DNA of 32,367 nucleotides, taken from contig NZ_MJGV01000020.1 in assembly GCF_001865015.1 (NCBI RefSeq), positions 95,496 through 127,862 on the forward strand, written 5' to 3'. Of this stretch, positions 6,259-13,772 are shown piece by piece. The DNA comes from Curtobacterium sp. MMLR14_010 (GTDB lineage: Bacteria; Actinomycetota; Actinomycetes; Actinomycetales; Microbacteriaceae). The notes below the pieces were generated by a model. The model was not told the origin of the DNA and searched no databases. It worked only from the letters and a program-made list of their open reading frames with translations. A program made the position numbers and the translations under genes. Position 1 is the stretch's first letter; every line of letters starts with the position of its first letter.

Positions 6259-7787
6259 CCATGTTGACCACGCTGGTCGCGGCCGCCGGGCCGCTGCTGC
6301 AGCCGAACGACCCCACCGGTCCCCGGGGCGACGTCCCGAACCGGGGGACCACGGACGTCCCGACGGGAGGCTCGGGCCAAGCCGCGCAGGCCGCCTGGTC
6401 GGTGGGCGAGTGGATCGGCTACTCGGCCCTCGTCGCCATCTCCGTCCTGCTCACGCTGGTCGCGCTGAGCACCCTGTGGTGGATGCTGCATGCCTGGCGC
6501 TCCCGCTCGGCGCTGCGCGCCACGAGCTTCAGCCAGACACCGCGGCCCGCCGCGCACCGCTTCACGCTGCTCGTGCCCGGTCGGCACGAGGAAGAGGTGA
6601 TGGGGCAGACGCTCGAGATGCTCACCACGCAGGACCACCCCGACTTCGAGATCATCGCGATCGTCGGTGAGGACGACCCGGGCACCGAACGCGTCGTGCG
6701 CGAGGCCGCTGCCCGCCACCCCGACTTGATCCGCGTGGTCGTCGACGACACCCTGCCGAAGAACAAGCCCAAGGCGATGAACCTGGCGCTGCAGTACGCG
6801 ACCGGGGACATCGTGGGCGTGTTCGACGCCGAGGACGAGGTCTACCCGCGCCTGCTGAGCCTCGTCGACTCGCGCTTCCAGGAGACCGACGCCGACGTCG
6901 TGCAGGGCGGCGTGCAGCTCATGAACTTCCGCTCCAGCTGGTGGTCGCTCCGCAACGTGCTCGAGTACTACTTCTGGTTCCGCTCGCGCCTGCACTTCCA
7001 CGCCGAGTCGAAGTTCATCCCGCTCGGCGGCAACACCGTCTTCGTGACCAAGGAGCGCCTGGACTGGTCGAACGGCTGGGACGCGCACTGCCTCGCCGAG
7101 GACTGCGAGCTCGGCGTCCGCCTGTCGGCCGACAACGCCAAGGTCGTCGTCGCGTACAGCCCCGAGGCCGTCACCCGCGAGGAGACCCCGCCCACCTTCG
7201 CGTCGCTCCTGAAGCAGCGCACCCGGTGGAACCAGGGCTTCCTGCAGGTCCTCGGCAAGGGGGAGTGGAAGAAGCTGCCGACGTTCAAGCAGCGCTTCTT
7301 CGCCCGGTACCTGCTGACGATGCCGTTCATCCAGGCGGCCACCGGGCTCCTCATCCCGCTCAGCGTCGTCATGATCGCGTTCGTCAAGGTCCCGACGGCC
7401 ATCGCCCTGATCTCCTTCATCCCGCTCGCCCCGACGCTCATGCTCCTGGCGGTCGAGATCGCCGGGCTCGGCGAGTTCGGCCGGCTCTACAAGGAGAAGG
7501 TCCGCGTCCGCGACTACGTGAAGCTCGTGCTCGGCCTGGTGCCGTACCAGGTGTTCCTCGCCGCAGCGGCCGTCCGAGCCGTCGTCCGCCACTCCCGCGG
7601 GCAGAACGGCTGGGAGAAGACCGAGCACACGGGTCAGCACCGCGGTGCCCAGCCCGAGGTCGTGGGCTTCTCGTCGGCCGTGACCGAGCCCGACTCCGCG
7701 GCACAGCCGCAGGCCCAGACCCAGCCCGACTCCGAACCCGCCCTCGCGTCCGCCGGGGCCCCCGCGACAGGAGGTGACGACCGATGA
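6255..7787 (+). CDS. Processive-type GT2 glycosyltransferase, membrane-bound
   Basis: A 510-residue family 2 glycosyltransferase. It has a predicted membrane helix at about 54-80, the GT-A domain at 100-330, and three to four further membrane helices at about 340-470. Motifs of synthase-type GT2 enzymes are present in order: DDP near 140-142, DAEDE at 191-195 (DxD region), AEDCELG with Glu282-Asp283, and QRTRW at 321-325. The last motif is typical of cellulose- and hyaluronan-synthase-like polymerases. There is no PilZ domain, so it is not a standard BcsA. A Pro/Gly/Ser-rich N-terminal linker (residues 20-45) carries a copy of the GGMCKGGAGGCYCGG word, and the C-terminal 60 residues look disordered. 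AAGGAG lies 9 bases upstream of the ATG. A GH8 gene downstream suggests a beta-linked polymer. Confidence 0.88.
   Translation: MTMLTTLVAAAGPLLQPNDPTGPRGDVPNRGTTDVPTGGSGQAAQAAWSVGEWIGYSALVAISVLLTLVALSTLWWMLHAWRSRSALRATSFSQTPRPAAHRFTLLVPGRHEEEVMGQTLEMLTTQDHPDFEIIAIVGEDDPGTERVVREAAARHPDLIRVVVDDTLPKNKPKAMNLALQYATGDIVGVFDAEDEVYPRLLSLVDSRFQETDADVVQGGVQLMNFRSSWWSLRNVLEYYFWFRSRLHFHAESKFIPLGGNTVFVTKERLDWSNGWDAHCLAEDCELGVRLSADNAKVVVAYSPEAVTREETPPTFASLLKQRTRWNQGFLQVLGKGEWKKLPTFKQRFFARYLLTMPFIQAATGLLIPLSVVMIAFVKVPTAIALISFIPLAPTLMLLAVEIAGLGEFGRLYKEKVRVRDYVKLVLGLVPYQVFLAAAAVRAVVRHSRGQNGWEKTEHTGQHRGAQPEVVGFSSAVTEPDSAAQPQAQTQPDSEPALASAGAPATGGDDR
6361..6375 (+). repeat. GGMCKGGAGGCYCGG word inside the GT2 gene
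   Basis: CGACGGGAGGCTCGG is translated as part of the N-terminal linker (around residues 36-40, PTGGS). Confidence 0.55.
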
Positions 7788-9772
7788 CCGCCAGCATCAC
7801 GAACACGACCGGCATCCCGATCCGTGGTGCCAGGTCCTCGTCCGGCGCCGGCACGTGGTTCCGCGTGCACGCCAGGAGCCTCGTGTGGCTCCTCCCCGTC
7901 CTGGCCGTCGCCGTGGCCGTGCAGTCCTGGAACATGGGCGGCACCCCACAGCGCATCGACGACGAGGGCACGTACACCGCCCAGGCGTGGTCGATCACGC
8001 ACCTCGGCGAGCTCACGCACTACACGTACTGGTACGACCACCCGCCGCTCGGCTGGATCCAGATCGCCGGCTACACGCAGCTGACCGGCGCCTTCGCCCG
8101 CTACGCCTTCGCGGTCGAGGCCGCCCGGGAGTCGATGGTGTTCTTCGCCGCCGTCTCCGCGGTGCTCCTCTTCGTGCTGATGCGCCGGCTCGGCGGCTCC
8201 CGCCCCACCGCTGCCGTGGCCGTGCTCGTCTTCGGGCTCTCCCCGCTGGCGCTGCAGTACCACCGCACGGTCTACATCGACAATGTCGCGACCCCGTGGC
8301 TCCTCGCCGCATTCGTGCTCGTGCTCAGCCGTCGCCAGCAGCTCGCCGGGTTCGTCGGCGCCGCCGCCTGCCTCGGCATGGCCGTGCTCAGCAAGGAGAC
8401 CTACCTGCTGGCGCTGCCGTTCCTCATCTGGTTGGCCGTCCGCCGGGCCGACCCGAGCACCCGCCGGTACACGCTCAGCGTCGCCGGCGCCGTCCTCGCC
8501 GTCATCGGTGGCGGGTACATCCTGCTCGCGGCCGTGAAGGGCGAACTCCTGCCGAGCGCCGGCAAGGTCAGCCTGCTCGAGGGCGTCACCTACCAGCTCG
8601 GCAGCCGGCAGGCCAGCGGGTCGGTGTTCTCCGGCGGCAGCCTGGCGAACGACGCCGCAGCCCAGTGGTGGGCGCTCGACCCGGTGTTCATCGTGCTCGG
8701 GTCCGCCGCCGCCGTCGTGGGGTTGTTCCTCCGCCGGGTCCGCCCGATCGCCGCGATGCTCGTCTTCCTGCTCGCGTTCATGTTCCGCCCGAACGGGTAC
8801 CTGCCCGTGCCGTACGTGATCATGCTCGTGCCGTTCGCCGCGCTGCTCGTCGCCTTCGTGGGGGAGCGTGCCGTCCTCGCCGTCGCCGGCATCACCGCGT
8901 TCCGCGCCAAGAGCCGGTTCCGCGGGGTCAGCCGCCGCGTGCTCGGCGGCACCTGGGCGCTCGTCACCGCCGCCGCCCTGGTCGTCGCGGTCCCGCTCTG
9001 GGGATCGCAGCTCCGCGGGTTCCTCATCACCGACCTGGACAAGCCGATGGCACAGGCGGAGAACTGGATCGGCGACAACGTCGACAAGAGCTCCCGGATG
9101 CTCGTCGACGACGCCATGTGGGTCGACCTCGTCGACGACGGCTTCGCCCGCGACAACGTGGTCTGGTACTACAAGCTCGACACCGACGGAGCCGTGCAGC
9201 GCCAGTCGCCGAACGGCTGGAAGGACTCCGACTACGTCGTCACGACCGACTCGATGCGCACCGGCGGCAACTCGTCCACCGACGTCCGGGACGCGATCCA
9301 GAACTCGACGGTCGTCGCGTCCTTCGGCACCGGCAACCAGATGGTCGACGTCCGGCAGATCCACCCGCAGGGACAGCGGACCGCCGAGCAGGAGATCACC
9401 GCGGCGAGCAACGTGCGCAAGACCCTCGGCACGCAGCTCGCACAGAACCCCGCACTGAACGCCGACGCCGGCACCGAGTCGCAGTTCCGCGCCGGCCAGG
9501 TGGACTCCCGCGCGATGATCGCCCTCGGGCAGGTGCTCGCCGACCGCTTCGTGCGCGTCGACCGCTTCACCCCGCTCACCGGCGAGGAGGGCCGCTCGTT
9601 CCGACGGGTCGTCCTGCACACGGCGAGTCCGACGGCCGCGGTGAACACCGAGAAGACGCTCGACGCCCTGGCGAAGGACTACCGCGCCGAGTCGATCGAG
9701 CGCGACGGCGACACCCTGACCGTCGTCTGGTCGCCCATGGACCCGACCACGACGGCCGTCAACGCGTCCTGA
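7784..9772 (+). CDS. GT39/ArnT-like GT-C glycosyltransferase
   Basis: A 662-residue multispanning membrane protein of the GT-C fold. It has a first helix at about 32-48, then an Asp-Asp-Glu motif at 59-61 in the first outer loop (DDEGTYTAQAW), YDHPPLGW near 84-91 and YHRTVYIDN further on, matching protein mannosyltransferase and ArnT-type enzymes that use polyprenol-phosphate sugars as donors. Roughly ten membrane helices fill residues 30-415, and a soluble domain of about 240 residues follows outside the membrane. The ATG overlaps the GT2 stop by four bases and GGAGG sits 7 bases upstream. It probably decorates a surface polymer or protein with sugar from polyprenol phosphate. The acceptor is unknown. 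Confidence 0.85.
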   Translation: MTASITNTTGIPIRGARSSSGAGTWFRVHARSLVWLLPVLAVAVAVQSWNMGGTPQRIDDEGTYTAQAWSITHLGELTHYTYWYDHPPLGWIQIAGYTQLTGAFARYAFAVEAARESMVFFAAVSAVLLFVLMRRLGGSRPTAAVAVLVFGLSPLALQYHRTVYIDNVATPWLLAAFVLVLSRRQQLAGFVGAAACLGMAVLSKETYLLALPFLIWLAVRRADPSTRRYTLSVAGAVLAVIGGGYILLAAVKGELLPSAGKVSLLEGVTYQLGSRQASGSVFSGGSLANDAAAQWWALDPVFIVLGSAAAVVGLFLRRVRPIAAMLVFLLAFMFRPNGYLPVPYVIMLVPFAALLVAFVGERAVLAVAGITAFRAKSRFRGVSRRVLGGTWALVTAAALVVAVPLWGSQLRGFLITDLDKPMAQAENWIGDNVDKSSRMLVDDAMWVDLVDDGFARDNVVWYYKLDTDGAVQRQSPNGWKDSDYVVTTDSMRTGGNSSTDVRDAIQNSTVVASFGTGNQMVDVRQIHPQGQRTAEQEITAASNVRKTLGTQLAQNPALNADAGTESQFRAGQVDSRAMIALGQVLADRFVRVDRFTPLTGEEGRSFRRVVLHTASPTAAVNTEKTLDALAKDYRAESIERDGDTLTVVWSPMDPTTTAVNAS

Positions 9773-9891
9773 CCGCGCCGCCCCGACCCGCGCCGACCCT
9801 GCGCCGGCCACCCCGACCGCACGACCAGCACCAGCAGCACCGCGATCGCCCTGATCGCACCAGCACGGCCCCGACCCGAAGGAGCACCATC

Positions 9892-10722
9892 ATGACCGCC
9901 TCCCTCCGCACCCCTCGCCGCCGCATCGTCGTCGTCGGCGCCCTCGCCACGACGCTCGTCGCCGCGACCGTCGGCCTCGCCCCGCAGGCCGCCAGCGCCG
10001 CCACCGCCGCCCCGCAGGACGGCTGGCTCCGCGTGGGCCACCTCTCGCCGGACACGAATGCCGTGGACGTCGAGCTCTCGAGCCTGTCCGGCGGCAAGAC
10101 GGTCTTCGAGCTCGACGACGTCACCTACGGCCAGGTCAGCCCGTACAAGGAGCTGCCGACCGGCACCTACGTGCTCTCGATGCGGGCCTCGGACGCACCG
10201 GACTCGACGCCGGTCATCTCCACCGACGTCACCGTGCAGGGCGGGGACGCCGGGACCGTCGTCGCCTACGGCAAGAGCACGGCGCTGAAGACCGCCGCGT
10301 TCAGCGACGACCTGCAGCAGCCGGGTGACGGCAAGGCCAAGCTCCGGCTCGTCCAGGCCGCCACCACCGCCAAGACGGTCGACGTCAGCACCTCCACGGG
10401 CACCGCGATCGCCTCCGGGGCGAAGTTCGGCTCCGCGACGAAGTACGCCACGGTCGACGCCGGCAAGTGGAACCTCGACCTCAGCGGCGGCGGACAGGTC
10501 GGCAGCGCCGACGTCGACCTCGCCGGCAACACCGTCTCCACCCTGTTCGTCCTCGACGACAGCAAGGGCGACCTGACGGTCGTGCCGGTCACCGACGCCG
10601 CCGCGACCGCCCAGACCCCGGCCGGCGGCGTGCAGACCGGCGGCGGCGGCACGGCCGCCGAGCGACCGTCGACCGACGCGTTCCACGCGCTCGTCCGGGC
10701 GATCCGCGGCATCTTCAACTGA
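9892..10722 (+). CDS. Secreted DUF4397 domain protein
   Basis: A 276-residue exported protein. It has a signal peptide at 1-36 (RRR, hydrophobic core VVVGALATTLVAATVGLA, cleavage near ASA-AT) and then DUF4397-like beta-rich repeats: WLRVGHLSPDTNAVDVEL at 45-62, YKELPTGTYVLSMR, and a second copy with LRLVQAATTAKTVDVS. The mature part ends in a flexible segment, PAGGVQTGGGG (243-253), and a short tail of mixed charge ending RAIRGIFN. There is no LPxTG motif or C-terminal hydrophobic helix. The start has AAGGAG at good spacing. A terminator-like hairpin separates it from the GH8 and sortase genes. DUF4397 proteins recur near class F-type sortases in actinobacteria in my recollection; their function is unknown. 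Confidence 0.85.
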   Translation: MTASLRTPRRRIVVVGALATTLVAATVGLAPQAASAATAAPQDGWLRVGHLSPDTNAVDVELSSLSGGKTVFELDDVTYGQVSPYKELPTGTYVLSMRASDAPDSTPVISTDVTVQGGDAGTVVAYGKSTALKTAAFSDDLQQPGDGKAKLRLVQAATTAKTVDVSTSTGTAIASGAKFGSATKYATVDAGKWNLDLSGGGQVGSADVDLAGNTVSTLFVLDDSKGDLTVVPVTDAAATAQTPAGGVQTGGGGTAAERPSTDAFHALVRAIRGIFN

Positions 10723-10755
10723 CGGTCACCTGATCCGCGGTCGTCCCGACCACAC

Positions 10756-10815
10756 CGGACTGGAGGCCCACCCCACGTGCGCCGATCCGCGCACCTGACC
10801 CGGGCCTCCAGTCCG
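10756..10815 (+). terminator. Long hairpin between DUF4397 and GH8 genes
   Basis: A perfect 13-bp stem, CGGACTGGAGGCC at 10756-10768 with its complement at 10803-10815. The loop contains a second stem, GTGCGC-CGATCC-GCGCAC. Both arms are copies of the GGMCKGGAGGCYCGG word. It probably ends the upstream operon, perhaps with read-through. Confidence 0.7.
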
Positions 10816-10847
10816 ACGCCCCACCCACCAGCAGAGAGCGAGCCAGC

Positions 10848-12005
10848 ATGACCCGCAGGAACTGGATCCCCGTCACCGCCGTGGCGCTCGCCGCGGTCCT
10901 CGTCGCCGGCGGCATCGCCGTCGCGGCGGTCCGACCGTGGTCCGACCGCGCACCGGATGCCGGGGGCGTCTCGACGCCCACCTCGACCACCGCCCCCGAC
11001 GGCACCCGCACCCCGGCGCAGCTGCGCACGGCGTTCCTCGACCGCTACGTCGAGGACGGGCGGGTCGTCCGGAAGGACCAGGGCAACGACACCGTCAGCG
11101 AGGGGCAGGCCTACGGGCTGCTCATCGCCTACGCCGCGGACGACCGCGACCGCTTCGACGACATCTGGTCGTGGACGAAGCAGCACCTGCTCACCGACGA
11201 CCACCTGCTCGCCTGGCGCTGGACGCCCGCCGGCGGCGTCTCGGACGCGCAGTCCGCGAGCGACGCCGACCTCGACACCGCCAGGGCCCTCGTGCTCGCC
11301 GGCGACGCCTGGGACGACGAGCGGTACACCGCCGCCGGCAAGCGGATGGCCGCAGCGGTTCTCGACCACGAGACGGCCAGGACGGACCTCGGGCTGATCC
11401 TGCTGCCGGGGCCGTGGGCCGACTCCGAGCCGTACCGGTACAACGCGTCCTACGCCTCGCCGGCCGCCTACCGGGTGCTCGCTGCGGCCACGAAGGACGA
11501 CCGCTGGAAGGAGCTCGCGACGAGCTCCACCGCGGTGACGCGCGCCGTGCTCGAGAAGTCCGACCTGCCGAGCGACTGGTCGCAGGTGCACGCCGACGGC
11601 TCCGTCGACCCGATGCCCGCCACCGGGGACGACGCCCGCGTGCTCTACGGGTACGACGCCATGCGGATGCCGCTGCGCTACGCCGAGGCCTGCACGGCTC
11701 CGGACCGGGCACTCGCGGCGTCCGTGGCACCGACGCTCCGTCGGACCACGCAGCTCGCGGCGCAGCTCGACCTCGGCGGCACGGCCGTCACCGGGGACCG
11801 GAGTGCGCTGGCGTACGCGGCGCGAGCCGCTGCGGAGCAGGCGTCCGGGGCGACCGGCGCTGCTCGGGCCGACCTGGAGCGTGCCGACCGGACCTCGGCC
11901 ACGACGCCGACCTACTACGGGGACGCGTGGGCGGCGCTCGGCGCGACCATGCTGACGTCGGACGTGCTCGGCGGCTGCGCGACCGCGGGCGGGGGTGCGT
12001 CGTGA
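10848..12005 (+). CDS. Glycoside hydrolase family 8 protein, membrane-anchored or secreted
   Basis: A 385-residue GH8 (alpha/alpha-6 barrel) enzyme, the family of endoglucanases, chitosanases and the cellulose-locus enzyme BcsZ. The N-terminal hydrophobic segment 9-28 follows RRN and has no clear cleavage site, so it may be an anchor; a Thr/Ser/Pro linker covers 38-58. The probable general acid is Glu85 in VSEGQAYGLL, and the SDADLDTARAL motif supplies Asp139 and Asp141. The barrel continues to about residue 340 and ends with YYGDAWAALG. It sits downstream of a GT2 polymer synthase, so it probably trims that beta-glycan outside the membrane. Its stop overlaps the sortase GTG start in a GTGA. 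The exact substrate cannot be read from sequence. Confidence 0.85.
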   Translation: MTRRNWIPVTAVALAAVLVAGGIAVAAVRPWSDRAPDAGGVSTPTSTTAPDGTRTPAQLRTAFLDRYVEDGRVVRKDQGNDTVSEGQAYGLLIAYAADDRDRFDDIWSWTKQHLLTDDHLLAWRWTPAGGVSDAQSASDADLDTARALVLAGDAWDDERYTAAGKRMAAAVLDHETARTDLGLILLPGPWADSEPYRYNASYASPAAYRVLAAATKDDRWKELATSSTAVTRAVLEKSDLPSDWSQVHADGSVDPMPATGDDARVLYGYDAMRMPLRYAEACTAPDRALAASVAPTLRRTTQLAAQLDLGGTAVTGDRSALAYAARAAAEQASGATGAARADLERADRTSATTPTYYGDAWAALGATMLTSDVLGGCATAGGGAS

Positions 12006-12838
12006 GCGGGGAGCGCGGGCGGCGGTCGGCGGGGCGTGCTGCCGCTCGTGGTGGCGAGACTCGCTCTGGCGGACGTCCTGCGGCTTCCGGGGCGCGCAGG
12101 ATGTCCCTGGCGGCGAGACTCGGTCGGCGCTGGGTCGTCGTCGGGACGGCCGCGGCCGTCGTGGTGACGGCCGGAGCGGTCGTGACCGGGGTGGCAGTCG
12201 CCGCCGGGGACCGTGACGGTGCTGCCGGCCCGGTCAGTTCGGCGTCGTCGACGGCCGGTGCTCCGGGTGCTTCCGGTACTGCTGCTGGTGCTTCCGGGGC
12301 CGCTGCCGGTGCTGCCGGTTCCGCTGCTGCCGGGAGCGGGGACCGGGACATCACCGGGTTCCAGGACCCGGCTGCCCCAGAGGCCCGGTCGACCGCGACC
12401 CCGACCCGGGTGACGATCCCGGCGATCGGGGTCGACGCCTCGCTCGAGGACCTGCACCGCGGCGCCGCCGGCGAGCTCGACCCGCCGAAGGGCTGGGACA
12501 ACGCGGGCTGGTTCAGCGACGGCATCGTCCCCGGGCAGGTCGGTCCGTCGGTCATCGCCGGGCACGTCGACAGCCCGACGAGCGCCGCCGTGTTCTTCCG
12601 CCTCGACGAGCTGGTGGCCGGGGACGAGGTCCACGTCGCCATGACGGACGGCACCAGCCGCACCTTCACCGTCGACACGACCGAACGGGCGTCGAAGTCC
12701 GCGTTCCCGACGAGCGACGTGTACGGCACGACCCCCACGCCCACGCTGCGGCTCATCACGTGCGACGGCACGTTCGACACCGCGACTGGGCACTACACCG
12801 ACAACCTGATCGTCTTCGCAGACCTGTCGGACGGGTGA
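12002..12838 (+). CDS. Class F-like sortase
   Basis: A 278-residue type II membrane protein with an Arg-rich cytoplasmic tail, a membrane helix at about 44-68, a Gly/Ala/Ser low-complexity linker at 72-115, and a sortase beta-barrel at 130-278. Catalytic His188 is in VIAGHVDS and Cys254 is in LITCDGTFD, the arrangement of actinobacterial class E/F sortases. No arginine follows Cys254, so the usual partner at the last strand is not obvious; Arg250 just before the Cys is the nearest. The GTG at 12002 is chosen for its four-base overlap with the GH8 stop; ATG at 12101 is the alternative and would still keep the helix. No LPxTG substrate is present in the window, and the DUF4397 protein is a speculative partner. 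Confidence 0.82.
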   Translation: MSGERGRRSAGRAAARGGETRSGGRPAASGARRMSLAARLGRRWVVVGTAAAVVVTAGAVVTGVAVAAGDRDGAAGPVSSASSTAGAPGASGTAAGASGAAAGAAGSAAAGSGDRDITGFQDPAAPEARSTATPTRVTIPAIGVDASLEDLHRGAAGELDPPKGWDNAGWFSDGIVPGQVGPSVIAGHVDSPTSAAVFFRLDELVAGDEVHVAMTDGTSRTFTVDTTERASKSAFPTSDVYGTTPTPTLRLITCDGTFDTATGHYTDNLIVFADLSDG

Positions 12839-12857
12839 ACCAGCACCCGACCGATAT

Positions 12858-12869
12858 GTTCGATCGAAC
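12858..12869. promoter_or_regulatory. Perfect 12-bp palindrome upstream of polyprenol mannose synthase
   Basis: GTTCGATCGAAC lies 15 bases before the start codon and within 20 bases of the sortase stop. It could be an operator half-pair or a chance AT-richer spot. No promoter can be assigned with confidence. Confidence 0.3.
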
Positions 12870-12884
12870 CATCCGAGGAGCACC

Positions 12885-13679
12885 ATGAGCGACACCCTGG
12901 TCATCATCCCGACCTACGACGAAGCGGAGAACGTCCGCCCGATCGTCGAGCGCACCCTCGCGGCGACCGACGACCACGTCCACGTCCTCGTCGTCGACGA
13001 CAACTCGCCCGACGGCACCGGTGCCATCGCCGACGCCATCGCCCAGGAGACCGACCGGGTGCACGTGCTGCACCGGACCGTGAAGGACGGCCTCGGCGGG
13101 GCGTACCTGAGCGGCTTCGCCTGGGGACTCGAGCAGGGCTACGACAAGCTCGTCGAGATGGACGCCGACGGCTCCCACCACCCCGAGTACCTGCCGTGGC
13201 TCATCGAGCTCGCGGACTCGAACGACCTGGTCCTCGGCTCCCGGTGGATCAAGGGCGGCAAGGTCGAGAACTGGCCCTGGTACCGCGAGCTGCTCTCCCG
13301 CGGCGGCAACCTCTACACGCGACTGGCCCTCGGCATCGCGGTCCGTGACGCCACCGGCGGCTTCCGGGTCTTCACCGCGGACGCGCTCCGGCGGATCGAC
13401 CTGGCGGGCATCGCCTCGAAGGGGTACTGCTTCCAGGTCGACCTGTGCTGGCGCGCGCTCGAGGCCGGGCTCCGCATCGTCGAGACCCCCATCACCTTCA
13501 CCGAGCGGGAGTTCGGCGTGTCGAAGATGAGCGGGAACATCGTGCGGGAGAGCCTGACCCTGGTGACGAAGTGGGGCATCGACCGCCGCGTGCGAGAGGT
13601 CCGTGCGCTGGTCCGTGACCACCACCCGCTGCCGTCGGTGCGGAGGAACGCGCACGCGGTGTCGAACCCGATCAACTGA
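12885..13679 (+). CDS. Polyprenol monophosphomannose synthase
   Basis: A 264-residue family 2 glycosyltransferase that transfers mannose from GDP-mannose to polyprenyl phosphate at the cytoplasmic face, giving the donor for GT-C mannosyltransferases, lipoglycans and protein mannosylation. Motifs: IIPTYDEAENV at 7-17, VVDDNSPDGTG at 36-46, DADGSHHPEYLP near 93-104, GSRWIKGG and GGFRVF, and the FxEREFGVSKM segment of the DPM1/Ppm1 group. It is the single-domain form without a fused Lnt-like acyltransferase. Ribosome site GAGGAG, then CACC, then ATG. It stands at the end of the surface glycan block and could feed the GT39-like enzyme at 7784. A strong terminator follows. Confidence 0.92.
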   Translation: MSDTLVIIPTYDEAENVRPIVERTLAATDDHVHVLVVDDNSPDGTGAIADAIAQETDRVHVLHRTVKDGLGGAYLSGFAWGLEQGYDKLVEMDADGSHHPEYLPWLIELADSNDLVLGSRWIKGGKVENWPWYRELLSRGGNLYTRLALGIAVRDATGGFRVFTADALRRIDLAGIASKGYCFQVDLCWRALEAGLRIVETPITFTEREFGVSKMSGNIVRESLTLVTKWGIDRRVREVRALVRDHHPLPSVRRNAHAVSNPIN

Positions 13680-13699
13680 CCGGACGGCGGTCCGAGCGG

Positions 13700-13745
13700 A
13701 CACGACGATGCCCGGCTGGGTTCCCCCGGCCGGGCATCGTCGTGT
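13700..13745. terminator. Bidirectional terminator between mannose synthase and treZ
   Basis: A perfect 17-bp stem, 13700-13716 with 13729-13745 (core CGACGATGCCCGGC), and a 12-base loop. It lies between two convergent genes, 20 bp after one stop and 28 bp from the other, and so probably serves both. Confidence 0.85.
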
Positions 13746-13772
13746 CGTGCTGGTGTCGTGCCGCTGAAGTCC

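Noticed and set aside
6255..7787. Cellulose synthase BcsA
   Set aside because: The QxxRW and DxD motifs fit the processive GT2 class, but the PilZ domain, the usual length and the BcsB/BcsC partners are missing, so the polymer cannot be named.
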